Shown here: positions 9,512-19,377 of the stretch, in pieces
Numbering within the stretch: the first letter of the stretch is position 1
Layout: each line of letters begins with the position of its first letter
Assembly (NCBI GenBank): GCA_964489955.1
Contig: CAZBAV010000007.1
Location: 1-64,000, forward strand
DNA from: Leadbetterella sp964489955
GTDB taxonomy: Bacteria > Bacteroidota > Bacteroidia > Cytophagales > Spirosomataceae
Reading direction: 5' to 3'
DNA: 64,000 nt
Notes under the pieces: generated by a model
Told to the model about the DNA's origin: nothing
What the model saw: the letters and a program-made list of their open reading frames with translations, nothing else
Database searches by the model: none
Program-made: the position numbers and the translations under genes

Positions 9512-9551
9512 GCACAAAAAAAACCTTACTTGGAGTTTCCAAGTAAGGTTT
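9512..9551 (-). terminator. Strong terminator after susD
   Basis: A perfect 14-bp stem (9521-9534 with 9538-9551, loop GTT). On the minus strand it is followed by TTTTTTTTGTG (9520-9510). It starts 15 bases after the susD stop and separates susD from GH16, so GH16 may need its own promoter or read-through. Confidence 0.85.
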
Positions 9552-9566
9552 TTGAACTTCAGAATT

Positions 9567-11459
9567 TTAATAAACCCAGCCAGTAGTTGGTTTTAAGTTT
9601 GGATTCAATTCAACTTCCGCCTTTGGCACAGGCCACGTATACCAATGGTCTCCAATCCACTCATAAGTAGTACCTCCCGTATTTTCTGTACCTCCCCATG
9701 CGTGCTGGGCTACCCTCTGATCAAATTTTGTTTGCTTAAGCGTTTTCCATCTCATTTCGTCAAAGAAGTTCACCCCTTCTCCTATTAACTCACGACGACG
9801 CTCGTCTCTCACATAATTTCTGGCAGCAGCCTGACTGGCAAATGAAGAAGCCATAGTAGGTACTCCTGCACGGTCTCTTACTTGCTTTACTTTTTGCATC
9901 GCAGCACTCAAATCACCTGATTCTACAAGAGCTTCTGCCCACATCAATAAAACATCACCGTATCTTATTATAGGTTCATCCACCGGATTTTGCTCACGAC
10001 GATTATATGTAAGACCATCACCTACAAACTTACGGTTGATGTATTTAAACTCTGCCTGAGCATTACATGTTCCTGAAGTATAATAAGTACTAGGTAAATT
10101 TTTGTTTAGGTTTGGTTCTGCATTGGCTTGGTCCACATAGTATTTACCTGTAACCGGGAATCTGTAGGTGTATGTACCTTCAGCCGATGAGTTACTGTTC
10201 ACCCCAATGAAGTTTGCATATGGCGTTACCACATTCTGTTCTAATCTTGGGTCTCTGCTTGTATATGCTTTTCTTAAGCGGGCTTCATTTCCTTCCTGAA
10301 GATAATGAGTCCTGGTAGTGGCAGCCAATGTATTTAATTGTGCATTTATCACGGTGGTAATAGTAGAATGAACATCTGCCCCTTCCACTTTCTGGTCACG
10401 CAAGAAATACACTTTTCTATTTGGAGTTCCAAGTGCTGTAAGATTATCCCACTCAGGAAGGTAGTCCACCCATTTGAAAGGTTTAACTGTGCTTTCGTCA
10501 ACAATTACCTCGTAAAGGTCTACCAATGCGGGAGCAACCTGGAGATCAGTCCAACACCCACGGGAATCTTTAGAACCTTGCTGGAAAGCACCAAAAAATT
10601 TCTGAAGACCTGTGCCATATCCTGTTGGCTCCTCTATATACTGAACACTCAAAATCATTTCCTCACAGGTTTCATTCTCTAACTTGAACAGCTCCTTGTA
10701 TTTTGGAAACAGAGCGTATCCTGCCTCTCCCACTTTCTCAAAATCAGTCGAAGCCTTTGCATAATCTTTTGTTATCAAATAAGATTTTCCTCTGAGTGCA
10801 TATGCCGCTCCTTTACTCACTCTTCCTTCTCCTCTAATTTGGTTATTAGGTAATGAAGGCTCTTCGATAGCGTCTGTTAAGTCTTTTATAATAAGAGCCC
10901 AAACTTCTTCTTCTGTACTTTGCCCTCTGTTTCCATCAGCCGGGTTTACTGGTTCTGTATATATAGGCACTCCGTGTCCATTGTTCCCAAACAGTTCGTT
11001 CAATCGCATGTAAAAAAAAGCACGAAGCACTTTACACTCTGCCACCAAACGATTCTTTTTTGCTTGGCTAATCGGAGCATTCGGGATATTCAAAATGGCG
11101 TCATTAGCTCTATGTATACCATCATAACACCATTTCCAATAATGCATAAAATGAGCATTGCTTGGATTTACCGCACTGCTAAAGAGGTTTCCTAGATTGT
11201 ACTCTCCTTGTCCTGTCATTCCCAAAGCCTCAAATCCATAATAACCGATAGTTCCACTTGAACCTATTAAACCATCACTTCTTACTGGTCTCTGCAGAGA
11301 GTAGTACACCCCTATTACACCTTGGTCAACCAGGTTTTCAGTGGTCCACATAGTACCAGACGTTACTGAATTAGTAGGAGCTGTGTCTAATATGCTTGTA
11401 CAAGAGGATACCGCATTTAAAATTAAAGCCGATACTAGTATATATATTATCTTTTTCAT
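9567..11459 (-). CDS. susD: SusD/RagB nutrient-uptake outer-membrane lipoprotein
   Basis: A 630-residue surface lipoprotein with lipobox in LILNAVSSC (Cys20). It has the SusD architecture: an N-terminal SusD-like region with helical TPR-type repeats, for example KNRLVAECKVLRAFFYMRL, and a C-terminal RagB/SusD region with PIIRYGDVLLMWAEAL and RDERRRELIGEG. SusD proteins bind glycan at the cell surface and act as the lid of the SusC channel. The gene follows susC by 69 bases, as is standard. The glycan is inferred to be a beta-glucan from the GH16 neighbour. Confidence 0.95.
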   Translation of the reverse strand: MKKIIYILVSALILNAVSSCTSILDTAPTNSVTSGTMWTTENLVDQGVIGVYYSLQRPVRSDGLIGSSGTIGYYGFEALGMTGQGEYNLGNLFSSAVNPSNAHFMHYWKWCYDGIHRANDAILNIPNAPISQAKKNRLVAECKVLRAFFYMRLNELFGNNGHGVPIYTEPVNPADGNRGQSTEEEVWALIIKDLTDAIEEPSLPNNQIRGEGRVSKGAAYALRGKSYLITKDYAKASTDFEKVGEAGYALFPKYKELFKLENETCEEMILSVQYIEEPTGYGTGLQKFFGAFQQGSKDSRGCWTDLQVAPALVDLYEVIVDESTVKPFKWVDYLPEWDNLTALGTPNRKVYFLRDQKVEGADVHSTITTVINAQLNTLAATTRTHYLQEGNEARLRKAYTSRDPRLEQNVVTPYANFIGVNSNSSAEGTYTYRFPVTGKYYVDQANAEPNLNKNLPSTYYTSGTCNAQAEFKYINRKFVGDGLTYNRREQNPVDEPIIRYGDVLLMWAEALVESGDLSAAMQKVKQVRDRAGVPTMASSFASQAAARNYVRDERRRELIGEGVNFFDEMRWKTLKQTKFDQRVAQHAWGGTENTGGTTYEWIGDHWYTWPVPKAEVELNPNLKPTTGWVY

Positions 11460-11528
11460 TACTTATCGTTAAATTTTTTGTCAGATATAAAACCATGCAT
11501 AAATTATGATTTCAATTCTTCTATTTAA

Positions 11529-14500
11529 TTAAAATGTAAGTGTTAACCCACCTGAATAAAGTCTAGAGATAGGGTACACTATCAATGAGGATCCTAGCTC
11601 TGGATCTACACCTTGAAAATTATTACTCTGAATACTAAATAGATTTTCTCCGGCAAAGAACACCCTCAAATTACTAATCTTAGCTCCTCTAAGCCACTTA
11701 TTAGGTAGTGTATAACCTATTTGCAAAGATTTCAACTTCACGAAAGATGAATTATACAAATAGAAAGTATTGGCTTGCATAATAGACGTGGCTGATAATA
11801 AACGAGGGTATTTTGCATAAATATTTGCATTGGGGTCATTAGCCGGATCATAGTTCTCATAATTAGTATGAGCTTGTACCGCATCATAAGAGTAGAATTT
11901 AGTCCAGGAATCTGCAGGCACTACATCACCTGTATTAGAAATGATAGATCCATTTGCACCTCTATCATTTATGTAGTGATATGAACCTAAACGACCACTC
12001 AATAGAGCATTTAAGTCAAATCCTTTCCAGGCTGCTGTTATGTTCATCCCAAATGTAAACTTAGGAAGCTGGGATTTACCGATAAATTCACGGTCATCAT
12101 CATTCCCATATTTTCCGTCGCCATTTATATCGGCCATAATCATTTGGCCATACCAGATATTAGCAGCCCCTGATCCCACCATATTGTTATTGAAAGAATA
12201 GCCTGCAGCAATCATAGATTTCACCCACTCCAAATCAGCTTTTGTACGAATCATGCCATCAGTAGGCCCCCCATTTGGGTTTACGCTTCCGTCAGAGTTA
12301 GTATATGTGCCACTTCCAGAATAAGGCTTCCTCAAAAACCACTCATCCATCATATGCCCTTCTACTCTTCTTGTATTCCCTCCGGTAGAAACATCAGCTA
12401 AATTCGTGTATCTCCATGTAGGATTACCCCAAATATCTAATGTGCTTGGGTCTTGAGCATAATTTAGTTGCCCTTTAAATCCAGTTACTTTATTGGAGTT
12501 ATAATTTATGTTAAAGTTTACTCCATATCTAAAGCTCTTCACCTTGTCATTCCAACCCAATGTTAAATCTATTCCATTATTTGCTACCGATGCGGTGTTT
12601 GACATTGGAGCAGAAATATTTCCCATAGTATTATAAATAATAGCTGCTGTTAAGATATCAGAGGTATTTCTATGGTACACATCTACTTCTGCACTTAAGC
12701 GGTTTTTCAAGAAAGCGGCTTCCAAACCTAGGTTATAAGTAGTAAGTTTCTCCCATGATAAGCCAAGGTTTTGGATTGTACTTTGAATCACCCCATTGGC
12801 TACTTGCTGATTGAATACATTGTTTACCTGACGGTAAATGGTTTGCCAATCATAGTTTCCTCCAACCGTATTTCCTAGTGTACCATACGATGCTCTTAAT
12901 TTTAAATAATCTACATAGTTCTGAGATTTAAAGAAAGGCTCATTACTAGCTACCCAACCTGCCGAAAAAGAAGGGAATACTCCCGATCTGTTACCTGGAG
13001 CAAACTTAGAAGAAGCATCTTGACGAAGATTAAACTCAAAGAGATACTTGCCATCATAGGCGTAGTTTAATCTTCCAAAGTATGAAAGCATAGCATACTC
13101 CTGTTTTGCATTACCTCCAATGCTTTCCATTGTCGCACCTGAAGTGATATCAATTATGGACCAATCCATAAGACCTCTTCTAGAAGCACTAAATCCACTG
13201 GTTTTATTATAATGCTGCTCATAACCAAGTAAACCACCAACATCATGTTTCCCGAAAGTTGTGTTATACCTTAAGAATAAGTTAGCAGTGTAACTATTAG
13301 AATTGTAAGAATACCTTGAAGTTGTTGCCTGTTCTAAGTTTCCTATTGATTCTTTTGGAGTCTCAAAGCTTTCTCTAAAACTATACCTCGGGATATTTTG
13401 TGAATAGGTTTCGTCTTCTCTCGCGTATTCATTGTAGTTGAATCTGGCTTCAAAATTCAAGCCTTTCATAAGGTCTACATTTGTAAACCATGTGGTATTC
13501 AACCTCGTAAACTCCTGTTGACCACCTGCAGCAGCTACTTGTTGTAAGATGTTATCTTTCTGAGTAGTATTTGGGTCCTCACTAGCACCATACAATCCAT
13601 TATGAATAGGTGTAATTCCCGGGAATGCCTGTAACAAATAAGTCATGGATGTGCTACCCGGATCTTTGTATTCTTTGGTAAAGAAGGTTTGCGTTCCAAA
13701 GTTTATTCGATCACTTATCTTAGTCTCCAGGTTTACGCGGGCATTGTATCTTTCCATACCCGTGTTTTTTAAAGTTCCTGGATTATTTTGGTAAGCCAGA
13801 GACATCATATATTTAGTATTGCTGCTACCACCTGTAAGAGACACACCATAACGCTGATAAACATCAGGCTGGAACAGAATCTGAGCCCAGTCGGTATTTG
13901 GAAAAGCCAGCCAGTTAGGAATCGTTTGTCCGGTCACCGGATTGGTATATGTTCCATTAGGATTAACATCCGCGGCTCTCCATTGGGCTATAGTGGAAAG
14001 ATCATAGTCTGGAGCAGTAGAAGTAGGGTTTGCATTTAACTTAGCTATATTGTGTAATTCCATAAAGTCTGCGGTACTGGACATAAATTTAAGATCTGTC
14101 ACAGGCTTGGAGCTGGCAAATAGCGTATTAAACTGGATTCTGGGGGCTTGCCCTATTTTCCCTTTCTTTGTCGTTACCAAAATAACTCCATTGGCAGCTC
14201 TTGAACCATAAATGGCCGCAGAGGCCGCATCTTTTAGTACAGATACGCTTTCAATATCATCCGTATTTACCGGTACCATATCAGCAATAACCCCATCTAC
14301 CAATATTAGTGGTGCACTGTTATTAAAAGATCCGGCACCCCTAATGCGGATAGAAACACCTTCACTACCGGGGTTACCACTTCCCTGGGTAACCGAAACC
14401 CCCGGAGCTGTACCGGCAAGAGCTGTGGCTAGGTTCATTACCGGTCTGTTCGCAATTTGATCTGACCCTATTGTTGACACAGAACCTGTAAGATTAGCTT

Positions 14501-14873
14501 TCTTTACAGCACCATAACCAACCACAACAAATTCATCTAGACTAGAAGTACTGGGATCCAGAGTAATTTTGTAATCACTTGTTCCAGCGTGCAATGGTAC
14601 TTGTTTCGTTTCCAGGCCGATAGAGGATATCTCAAGGACGCCTGTAGCAGGTGCCGAGGCAATTGAAAATTTCCCATCTGCATTTGTCATCGCCCCGATA
14701 GTCGTATTAAGGACCATAACAGATGCTCCAACTACTGGGTCTCCGTTACTTTCAATAACAGTACCTGTAATTGTCCTAGTTTGCCCAAGCCCTATCAGAG
14801 GCAGAAGAACTAAGAGCAGGACAGCAAACCTGCCACACTTCAGAATAATTTTTTGGGTAATTTTTTTTCTCAT
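11529..14873 (-). CDS. susC: SusC/RagA TonB-dependent outer-membrane transporter
   Basis: About 1114 residues from ATG 14873, which opens a signal peptide (MRKKITQK then a hydrophobic stretch to LIGLGQ); the open frame extends 14 codons further up to another ATG at 14915. Domain order: carboxypeptidase-D-like regulatory domain (TITGTVIESNGDPVVGASV), plug domain with the typical VVVGYGAVKKANLTGSV start and a KDAASAAIYGSRAANGVILV segment, then a 22-strand barrel ending in LTLTF. It imports oligosaccharides with SusD using TonB energy. It is transcribed divergently from the HTCS regulator, which most likely controls it. Confidence 0.96.
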   Translation of the reverse strand: MRKKITQKIILKCGRFAVLLLVLLPLIGLGQTRTITGTVIESNGDPVVGASVMVLNTTIGAMTNADGKFSIASAPATGVLEISSIGLETKQVPLHAGTSDYKITLDPSTSSLDEFVVVGYGAVKKANLTGSVSTIGSDQIANRPVMNLATALAGTAPGVSVTQGSGNPGSEGVSIRIRGAGSFNNSAPLILVDGVIADMVPVNTDDIESVSVLKDAASAAIYGSRAANGVILVTTKKGKIGQAPRIQFNTLFASSKPVTDLKFMSSTADFMELHNIAKLNANPTSTAPDYDLSTIAQWRAADVNPNGTYTNPVTGQTIPNWLAFPNTDWAQILFQPDVYQRYGVSLTGGSSNTKYMMSLAYQNNPGTLKNTGMERYNARVNLETKISDRINFGTQTFFTKEYKDPGSTSMTYLLQAFPGITPIHNGLYGASEDPNTTQKDNILQQVAAAGGQQEFTRLNTTWFTNVDLMKGLNFEARFNYNEYAREDETYSQNIPRYSFRESFETPKESIGNLEQATTSRYSYNSNSYTANLFLRYNTTFGKHDVGGLLGYEQHYNKTSGFSASRRGLMDWSIIDITSGATMESIGGNAKQEYAMLSYFGRLNYAYDGKYLFEFNLRQDASSKFAPGNRSGVFPSFSAGWVASNEPFFKSQNYVDYLKLRASYGTLGNTVGGNYDWQTIYRQVNNVFNQQVANGVIQSTIQNLGLSWEKLTTYNLGLEAAFLKNRLSAEVDVYHRNTSDILTAAIIYNTMGNISAPMSNTASVANNGIDLTLGWNDKVKSFRYGVNFNINYNSNKVTGFKGQLNYAQDPSTLDIWGNPTWRYTNLADVSTGGNTRRVEGHMMDEWFLRKPYSGSGTYTNSDGSVNPNGGPTDGMIRTKADLEWVKSMIAAGYSFNNNMVGSGAANIWYGQMIMADINGDGKYGNDDDREFIGKSQLPKFTFGMNITAAWKGFDLNALLSGRLGSYHYINDRGANGSIISNTGDVVPADSWTKFYSYDAVQAHTNYENYDPANDPNANIYAKYPRLLSATSIMQANTFYLYNSSFVKLKSLQIGYTLPNKWLRGAKISNLRVFFAGENLFSIQSNNFQGVDPELGSSLIVYPISRLYSGGLTLTF

Positions 14874-14915
14874 AGGTTTTCGTTGAATTGATAAGTTTAT
14901 TGACTTTTCTAGCAT

Positions 14916-15336
14916 TTAAACTTCATCTTAAATTGGGTTTAAATCTGAGCATAAACATAGACCCATGTCACCCCTTGCCCTGAGGAAAATCTTAAATAAA
15001 ACAAAGAAATTCTTAAATTTTTTCAATCCTGAACATTGGAAAAAATATCACAAAACGTTTATTATTAATTATTTAATAATTTATATTTTGAAAAATGCAA
15101 ATTACCGTGTATGCAGACATAAGTTATTTAGCTCTAACAAATAGAAATATTATCAATCCTTAGTTTTACTTTCTTTTCAGCTTTTCATTTGCTAGACAGA
15201 AGGTTCATTTCCTGTTTTTTCGTAACTTAGTGTCCAGCAGGTTCTCAAAGAAAACTTTAAACCTTCTCTCATTTTATTATTCACACATCGTCATAATTAA
15301 CAAATAGGAAATTTATTTAATGAGTAGATTCTCAAA
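14916..15336. other. Divergent control region between susC and the HTCS gene
   Basis: Roughly 420 AT-rich bases. HTCS regulators normally bind direct repeats upstream of susC, so operators are expected here. I found neither an exact TAnnTTTG element nor an unambiguous repeat by eye. No coding potential was seen. Confidence 0.5.
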
Positions 15337-18300
15337 ATGAAATTGAGTAGAGATAACTATATGAATATTGTAAAGATTTACTCAATCATATTATTTACAT
15401 TTTTATTCAAATTGTACAGTCCCGCTAGTACTGCTCAAGAAGTAAACTTTACTTCTTTCAATGCGGAACATGGTCTTTCTGATAACTCCGTACTTGCAAT
15501 AATTCAGGACAAGAAAGGTTTTTTATGGGTGGGTACATCCAACGGATTAAACAGATACGACGGGCGTTTTTTTAAACCATATTCGCTAAAAAAGGATCTT
15601 CCAAGTAATTATATCTTATCTCTCCTAGTTGACAGGTCTGGAAACCTCTGGGTGGGCTCATCCTCTGGTCTCTTTTTATATGATGAAAAACTTGATTCGT
15701 TTAAGCAGATAGAAAGTCTCGGGAAAAATTCTCCTCGTAAAATACATTGTCTTTCTGAATCCTCCGGTGGAGAAATACTTTTGGGAACAGAAGTGGGTTT
15801 ACATCGGATAAAGGATAGCAAAATAGAAAAAATTACACTTTCTAGCGATCTCGATAAAACTGAGATAAAAACCATATATGAAGATAAAAATGGAAGTTTA
15901 TGGTTAGGTTACCGCTATGGTTTAGCGTCTATTCTACTTAAAAATAAAGAAAAAAAGCCGACATATTACTCATTTAAGCCTCCTCTTAAGAATGTCTTGG
16001 TGACATCTGTAATAGAAGACCACTCTGGTATTTTACATATAGGCACTCACCATAATGGTATGTTTGAGATAAACACTGAAACAAAACAGCTGTCACGCCT
16101 TAATTCTGTCCCTGAAGATGAGCATGTCCGTTCATTTTTTTTGGATAAAAACGGTGATATATGGATAGGAACTCTAAATGGAATACTAATTTACACTCCC
16201 TCCACAAGAAAAGAAAAGCGATACATCCATAGTAGTAGTAACCCAAAAAGTCTAAGCCAAAACTCTGTTTACTGTATTTACCAGGATAAGGACAACAACA
16301 TCTGGATTGGCACTTATTTTGGAGGTTTAAATCAATATAACACGTACAAAACTCCTTTTTCCTCACTAAAGGATATTTTTAAGACTCCCGAAAGCTTAAA
16401 CAGTTTCGTGGTAAGCGGTATGGTAGTAGACAGCCCCGAATACCTATGGATAGGGACAGAAGACGCCGGACTATTTAAAATTAATAGGACAACGGGACAA
16501 ACAGAAAACTTTAAAACCAATGCAGACAACAACCGTACAATCAGCAGCAACAATGTAAAGACAGTTTTTAGAGACAGTGACGGCAACATCTGGATAGGAA
16601 CACATGGCGGGGGACTCAATGTTTATAACAGTAAGGACGGAATTACACGAATAATATTAGACAAACAAGGCTTAATCACTGAGGCTGTAGAGGTTTACAC
16701 TATTCAAGAAGACAAAAATAAAATACTATGGGTAGGGACTAACGTGGGTTTACTCCTTTTTAAAAGAGAGGGAAGAGAATTGCATTCCGTACTACAAGAC
16801 ATCTCTAAGCCATTTGATTGGAGTAAAATTTCAGCAATATTCAAAGACAAAAAAGATAGAATCTGGATTGCATCTACGGTTGGTGTTTATCTATATAGAA
16901 ATTCTTCATTAGAAAAGGTAAGCGACTTTAATGCGAATGATATATCTGAAACCAGCTCCGGTACGGTTTGGGTATCTGTAATAAATAAGGGATTTGCAAA
17001 ATATGAAGAAAGTAGTAAAGAACTAACCCTTCAAATTCCTCATCAAAAAAACTATAATAGGACCGTAAAAAGCCTAGTAGCTGGGAATTCCCCCGAGTCT
17101 CTTTGGGCTGGCACAGATAAAGGACTCATACAACTGAATACAAAAGACTACTCGATGAGATTCTTCTTAAAGAGTGATGGTCTGCCAATAGAGAATTTCA
17201 ATATTAAATCTGTCCTTAAGCTAGAAAATGGAACTTTGCTTTTTGGAGGTCTCAAAGGGGTTTCGGTATTCAACCCTTCAGATATAGATTACAACAAGAG
17301 TACTCCACCTCTATATTTCACCAGCTTCAAGCTGTTTGAAGACCTTGTGGAAGTAGGAGACAATACTAAGATTCTAAGTAAAAATATTTCCGACACGGAT
17401 CATATAGCGTTATCTCATAACCAAAATGTATTTACTATTTACTTCGCTCTCACCAATTACATCAGATCTCACAAAAATAGATACCAATATATATTAGAAG
17501 GATATAATCAAGACTGGATAAACACAGGCTCGCCTTTTGCTACATTTACTAATGTGCCACCAGGTACGTATAAATTACTGGTTAGAGGAGCAAATAACGA
17601 CGGCATTTGGAGTCAGCCCATATCTATGACTATAAAAATCTCGCCATCATTTTGGAAAAGTTGGTTGGCATACTTTGCTTACATTATTATTATAGCAACT
17701 TTGATCTTCTTTATAACTCGTTTCTTTTACTTAAAAGAAGTAGTTAAGAAGGAAAATGCCCTCTATCAGAACAAAATAAATTTTTTCACCAACATTTCCC
17801 ACGAAATACGAACTCATTTAACCCTCTTGACCCTTCCACTTGAGCAACTGATAGAGGAATCTAAACAACCCATTTCGGAAAACCTAAAACTAATCCGCAA
17901 TAACACCGGTCGGCTGCAAAATCTGGTGGAAGAGCTATTGGAGTTCCGGCAAGCCGAAACAGGAAACCTAAAACTAAAAATAGGTGAAGGATCTCTAAAA
18001 AAACTATTGGGGAATATTGTGCTTAGCTTCGAAAACGCAGCCAAAGCTAAACAGATGAAGATACATTTCTTACATGATAATAAACCATATAATGTCTATA
18101 TAGATAACTACCAAGTATCCAAAGTTTTTACCAACCTTATTGGGAATGCCATAAAGTTCGGTCATGAAAAAACGGATATTTCTGTAACAATAGAAGAAAC
18201 AGCACAAGAAGTACTTGTAAAAGTAACAGACATAGGAGTTGGCATAGAAGATAAACATATTGAAAAGATTTTTAGTAATTTTTTCCATATAAACTCTTTC

Positions 18301-19320
18301 GAGAAACAAAATACAGGTTACGGTATCGGACTGGCTCTGTCTAAAAGTATTGTCGATTTACATGATGGAAAAATCACTGCTAAATCCTACAATGAGGGCG
18401 AAAATAAAAAAACCGAGTTTAAAGTAACTTTCAAAAAAGGCACCTCACATCTAGGCGAATTTATAAACACCCATGTAACCTATAATAGTGTTCTTACCCA
18501 AGACCAGCCACAAAAAGAGCAAGGGGCTGTAAAACACGAAAAAAAACATCTACAATCCGTATTAATTGTTGATGACAACAGGGATATAAGACAACTTATC
18601 AAGAGTAGTTTAGTTGGAAAATACCATATTTTTGAAGCCGAAAATGGACTGGATGGGCTGGACTTTGCACAGAATAATATCCCGGACATAATTGTAAGCG
18701 ACGTAATGATGCCAGAAATGGATGGCCATTCTCTTTGTAAAAAATTAAAAACCGACAAAAGAACGAGCCACATACCTGTGATTTTATTGACAGCTCTAAA
18801 CACACAAAAGAACTACATGACTAGTTTGGAAAATGAAGCTAACCTTTACATTACTAAACCATTCAGCTTAAAAGTCCTGCAACTGAGTATTAGAAATCTT
18901 TTAAATTCCAATGAAACTCTCAGACAGCATATTTTCAGATCTCTTAATGGTACAATTATAGACCCATTGGAGGAGTCAGAAATAGACTCTGGCTTACAGG
19001 ATATTGACAAAAGCTTTATTAATGAGCTCATCAGTATAGTAAACAAAAACATGTATAAGGAAGACTTTGGGGTTACTATGCTTAGCAAAGAAGTAGGAAT
19101 GAGTGCACCAATACTCTATAAAAAACTATCGGCATTAACAGGACAAACTGTAAATGGATTTATCAAAACCCAAAAGATGAATAAAGCCGCAACCCTGCTC
19201 TCTACAAAAAAAATGAGCATACAAGAGGTGGCGGATGCCATTGGCTTCAAAGACGCCAAGTACTTTGTAAAGGAATTTAAAAAGCATTTCGGTTCAGATA
19301 CAGCCAACCAATATTTGTAA
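15337..19320 (+). CDS. Hybrid two-component system regulator (HTCS) of the PUL
   Basis: 1327 residues combining sensor kinase and regulator in one chain. Order: signal/anchor segment; periplasmic beta-propeller repeats (about 40-700) with recurring LWVGTSNGL and IWIGTYFGGLNQYN motifs; Y_Y_Y domain (about 700-765); membrane segment (about 776-800); HisKA with phospho-acceptor His822; HATPase with N box GNAIKFG, DIGVGIED and GYGIGLALS; receiver with acceptor Asp1122 in VSDVMMPEMDG and Lys in YITKPF; C-terminal AraC-type DNA-binding domain. It should sense a beta-glucan oligosaccharide and activate susCD/GH16. Odd point: the H-box reads HEIRTHL, not HEIRTPL. Confidence 0.96.
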   Translation: MKLSRDNYMNIVKIYSIILFTFLFKLYSPASTAQEVNFTSFNAEHGLSDNSVLAIIQDKKGFLWVGTSNGLNRYDGRFFKPYSLKKDLPSNYILSLLVDRSGNLWVGSSSGLFLYDEKLDSFKQIESLGKNSPRKIHCLSESSGGEILLGTEVGLHRIKDSKIEKITLSSDLDKTEIKTIYEDKNGSLWLGYRYGLASILLKNKEKKPTYYSFKPPLKNVLVTSVIEDHSGILHIGTHHNGMFEINTETKQLSRLNSVPEDEHVRSFFLDKNGDIWIGTLNGILIYTPSTRKEKRYIHSSSNPKSLSQNSVYCIYQDKDNNIWIGTYFGGLNQYNTYKTPFSSLKDIFKTPESLNSFVVSGMVVDSPEYLWIGTEDAGLFKINRTTGQTENFKTNADNNRTISSNNVKTVFRDSDGNIWIGTHGGGLNVYNSKDGITRIILDKQGLITEAVEVYTIQEDKNKILWVGTNVGLLLFKREGRELHSVLQDISKPFDWSKISAIFKDKKDRIWIASTVGVYLYRNSSLEKVSDFNANDISETSSGTVWVSVINKGFAKYEESSKELTLQIPHQKNYNRTVKSLVAGNSPESLWAGTDKGLIQLNTKDYSMRFFLKSDGLPIENFNIKSVLKLENGTLLFGGLKGVSVFNPSDIDYNKSTPPLYFTSFKLFEDLVEVGDNTKILSKNISDTDHIALSHNQNVFTIYFALTNYIRSHKNRYQYILEGYNQDWINTGSPFATFTNVPPGTYKLLVRGANNDGIWSQPISMTIKISPSFWKSWLAYFAYIIIIATLIFFITRFFYLKEVVKKENALYQNKINFFTNISHEIRTHLTLLTLPLEQLIEESKQPISENLKLIRNNTGRLQNLVEELLEFRQAETGNLKLKIGEGSLKKLLGNIVLSFENAAKAKQMKIHFLHDNKPYNVYIDNYQVSKVFTNLIGNAIKFGHEKTDISVTIEETAQEVLVKVTDIGVGIEDKHIEKIFSNFFHINSFEKQNTGYGIGLALSKSIVDLHDGKITAKSYNEGENKKTEFKVTFKKGTSHLGEFINTHVTYNSVLTQDQPQKEQGAVKHEKKHLQSVLIVDDNRDIRQLIKSSLVGKYHIFEAENGLDGLDFAQNNIPDIIVSDVMMPEMDGHSLCKKLKTDKRTSHIPVILLTALNTQKNYMTSLENEANLYITKPFSLKVLQLSIRNLLNSNETLRQHIFRSLNGTIIDPLEESEIDSGLQDIDKSFINELISIVNKNMYKEDFGVTMLSKEVGMSAPILYKKLSALTGQTVNGFIKTQKMNKAATLLSTKKMSIQEVADAIGFKDAKYFVKEFKKHFGSDTANQYL

Positions 19321-19351
19321 TAAAAAAGGAGACGGCTGTTTAGCCATCTCC
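19321..19351 (-). terminator. Terminator of the Ser/Arg-repeat protein gene
   Basis: Ten-base arms 19328-19337 and 19342-19351 with one mismatch; on the minus strand followed by TTTTTTA (19327-19321). It lies between the convergent HTCS and Ser/Arg-rich genes and serves mainly the latter. Confidence 0.7.
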
Positions 19352-19377
19352 CAATAAAAAACCTATTCTAAAATCTA

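Noticed and set aside
14916..15336. HTCS operator repeats and promoter in the susC-HTCS interval
   Set aside because: No exact TAnnTTTG or clear direct repeats could be picked by eye, so none is annotated.
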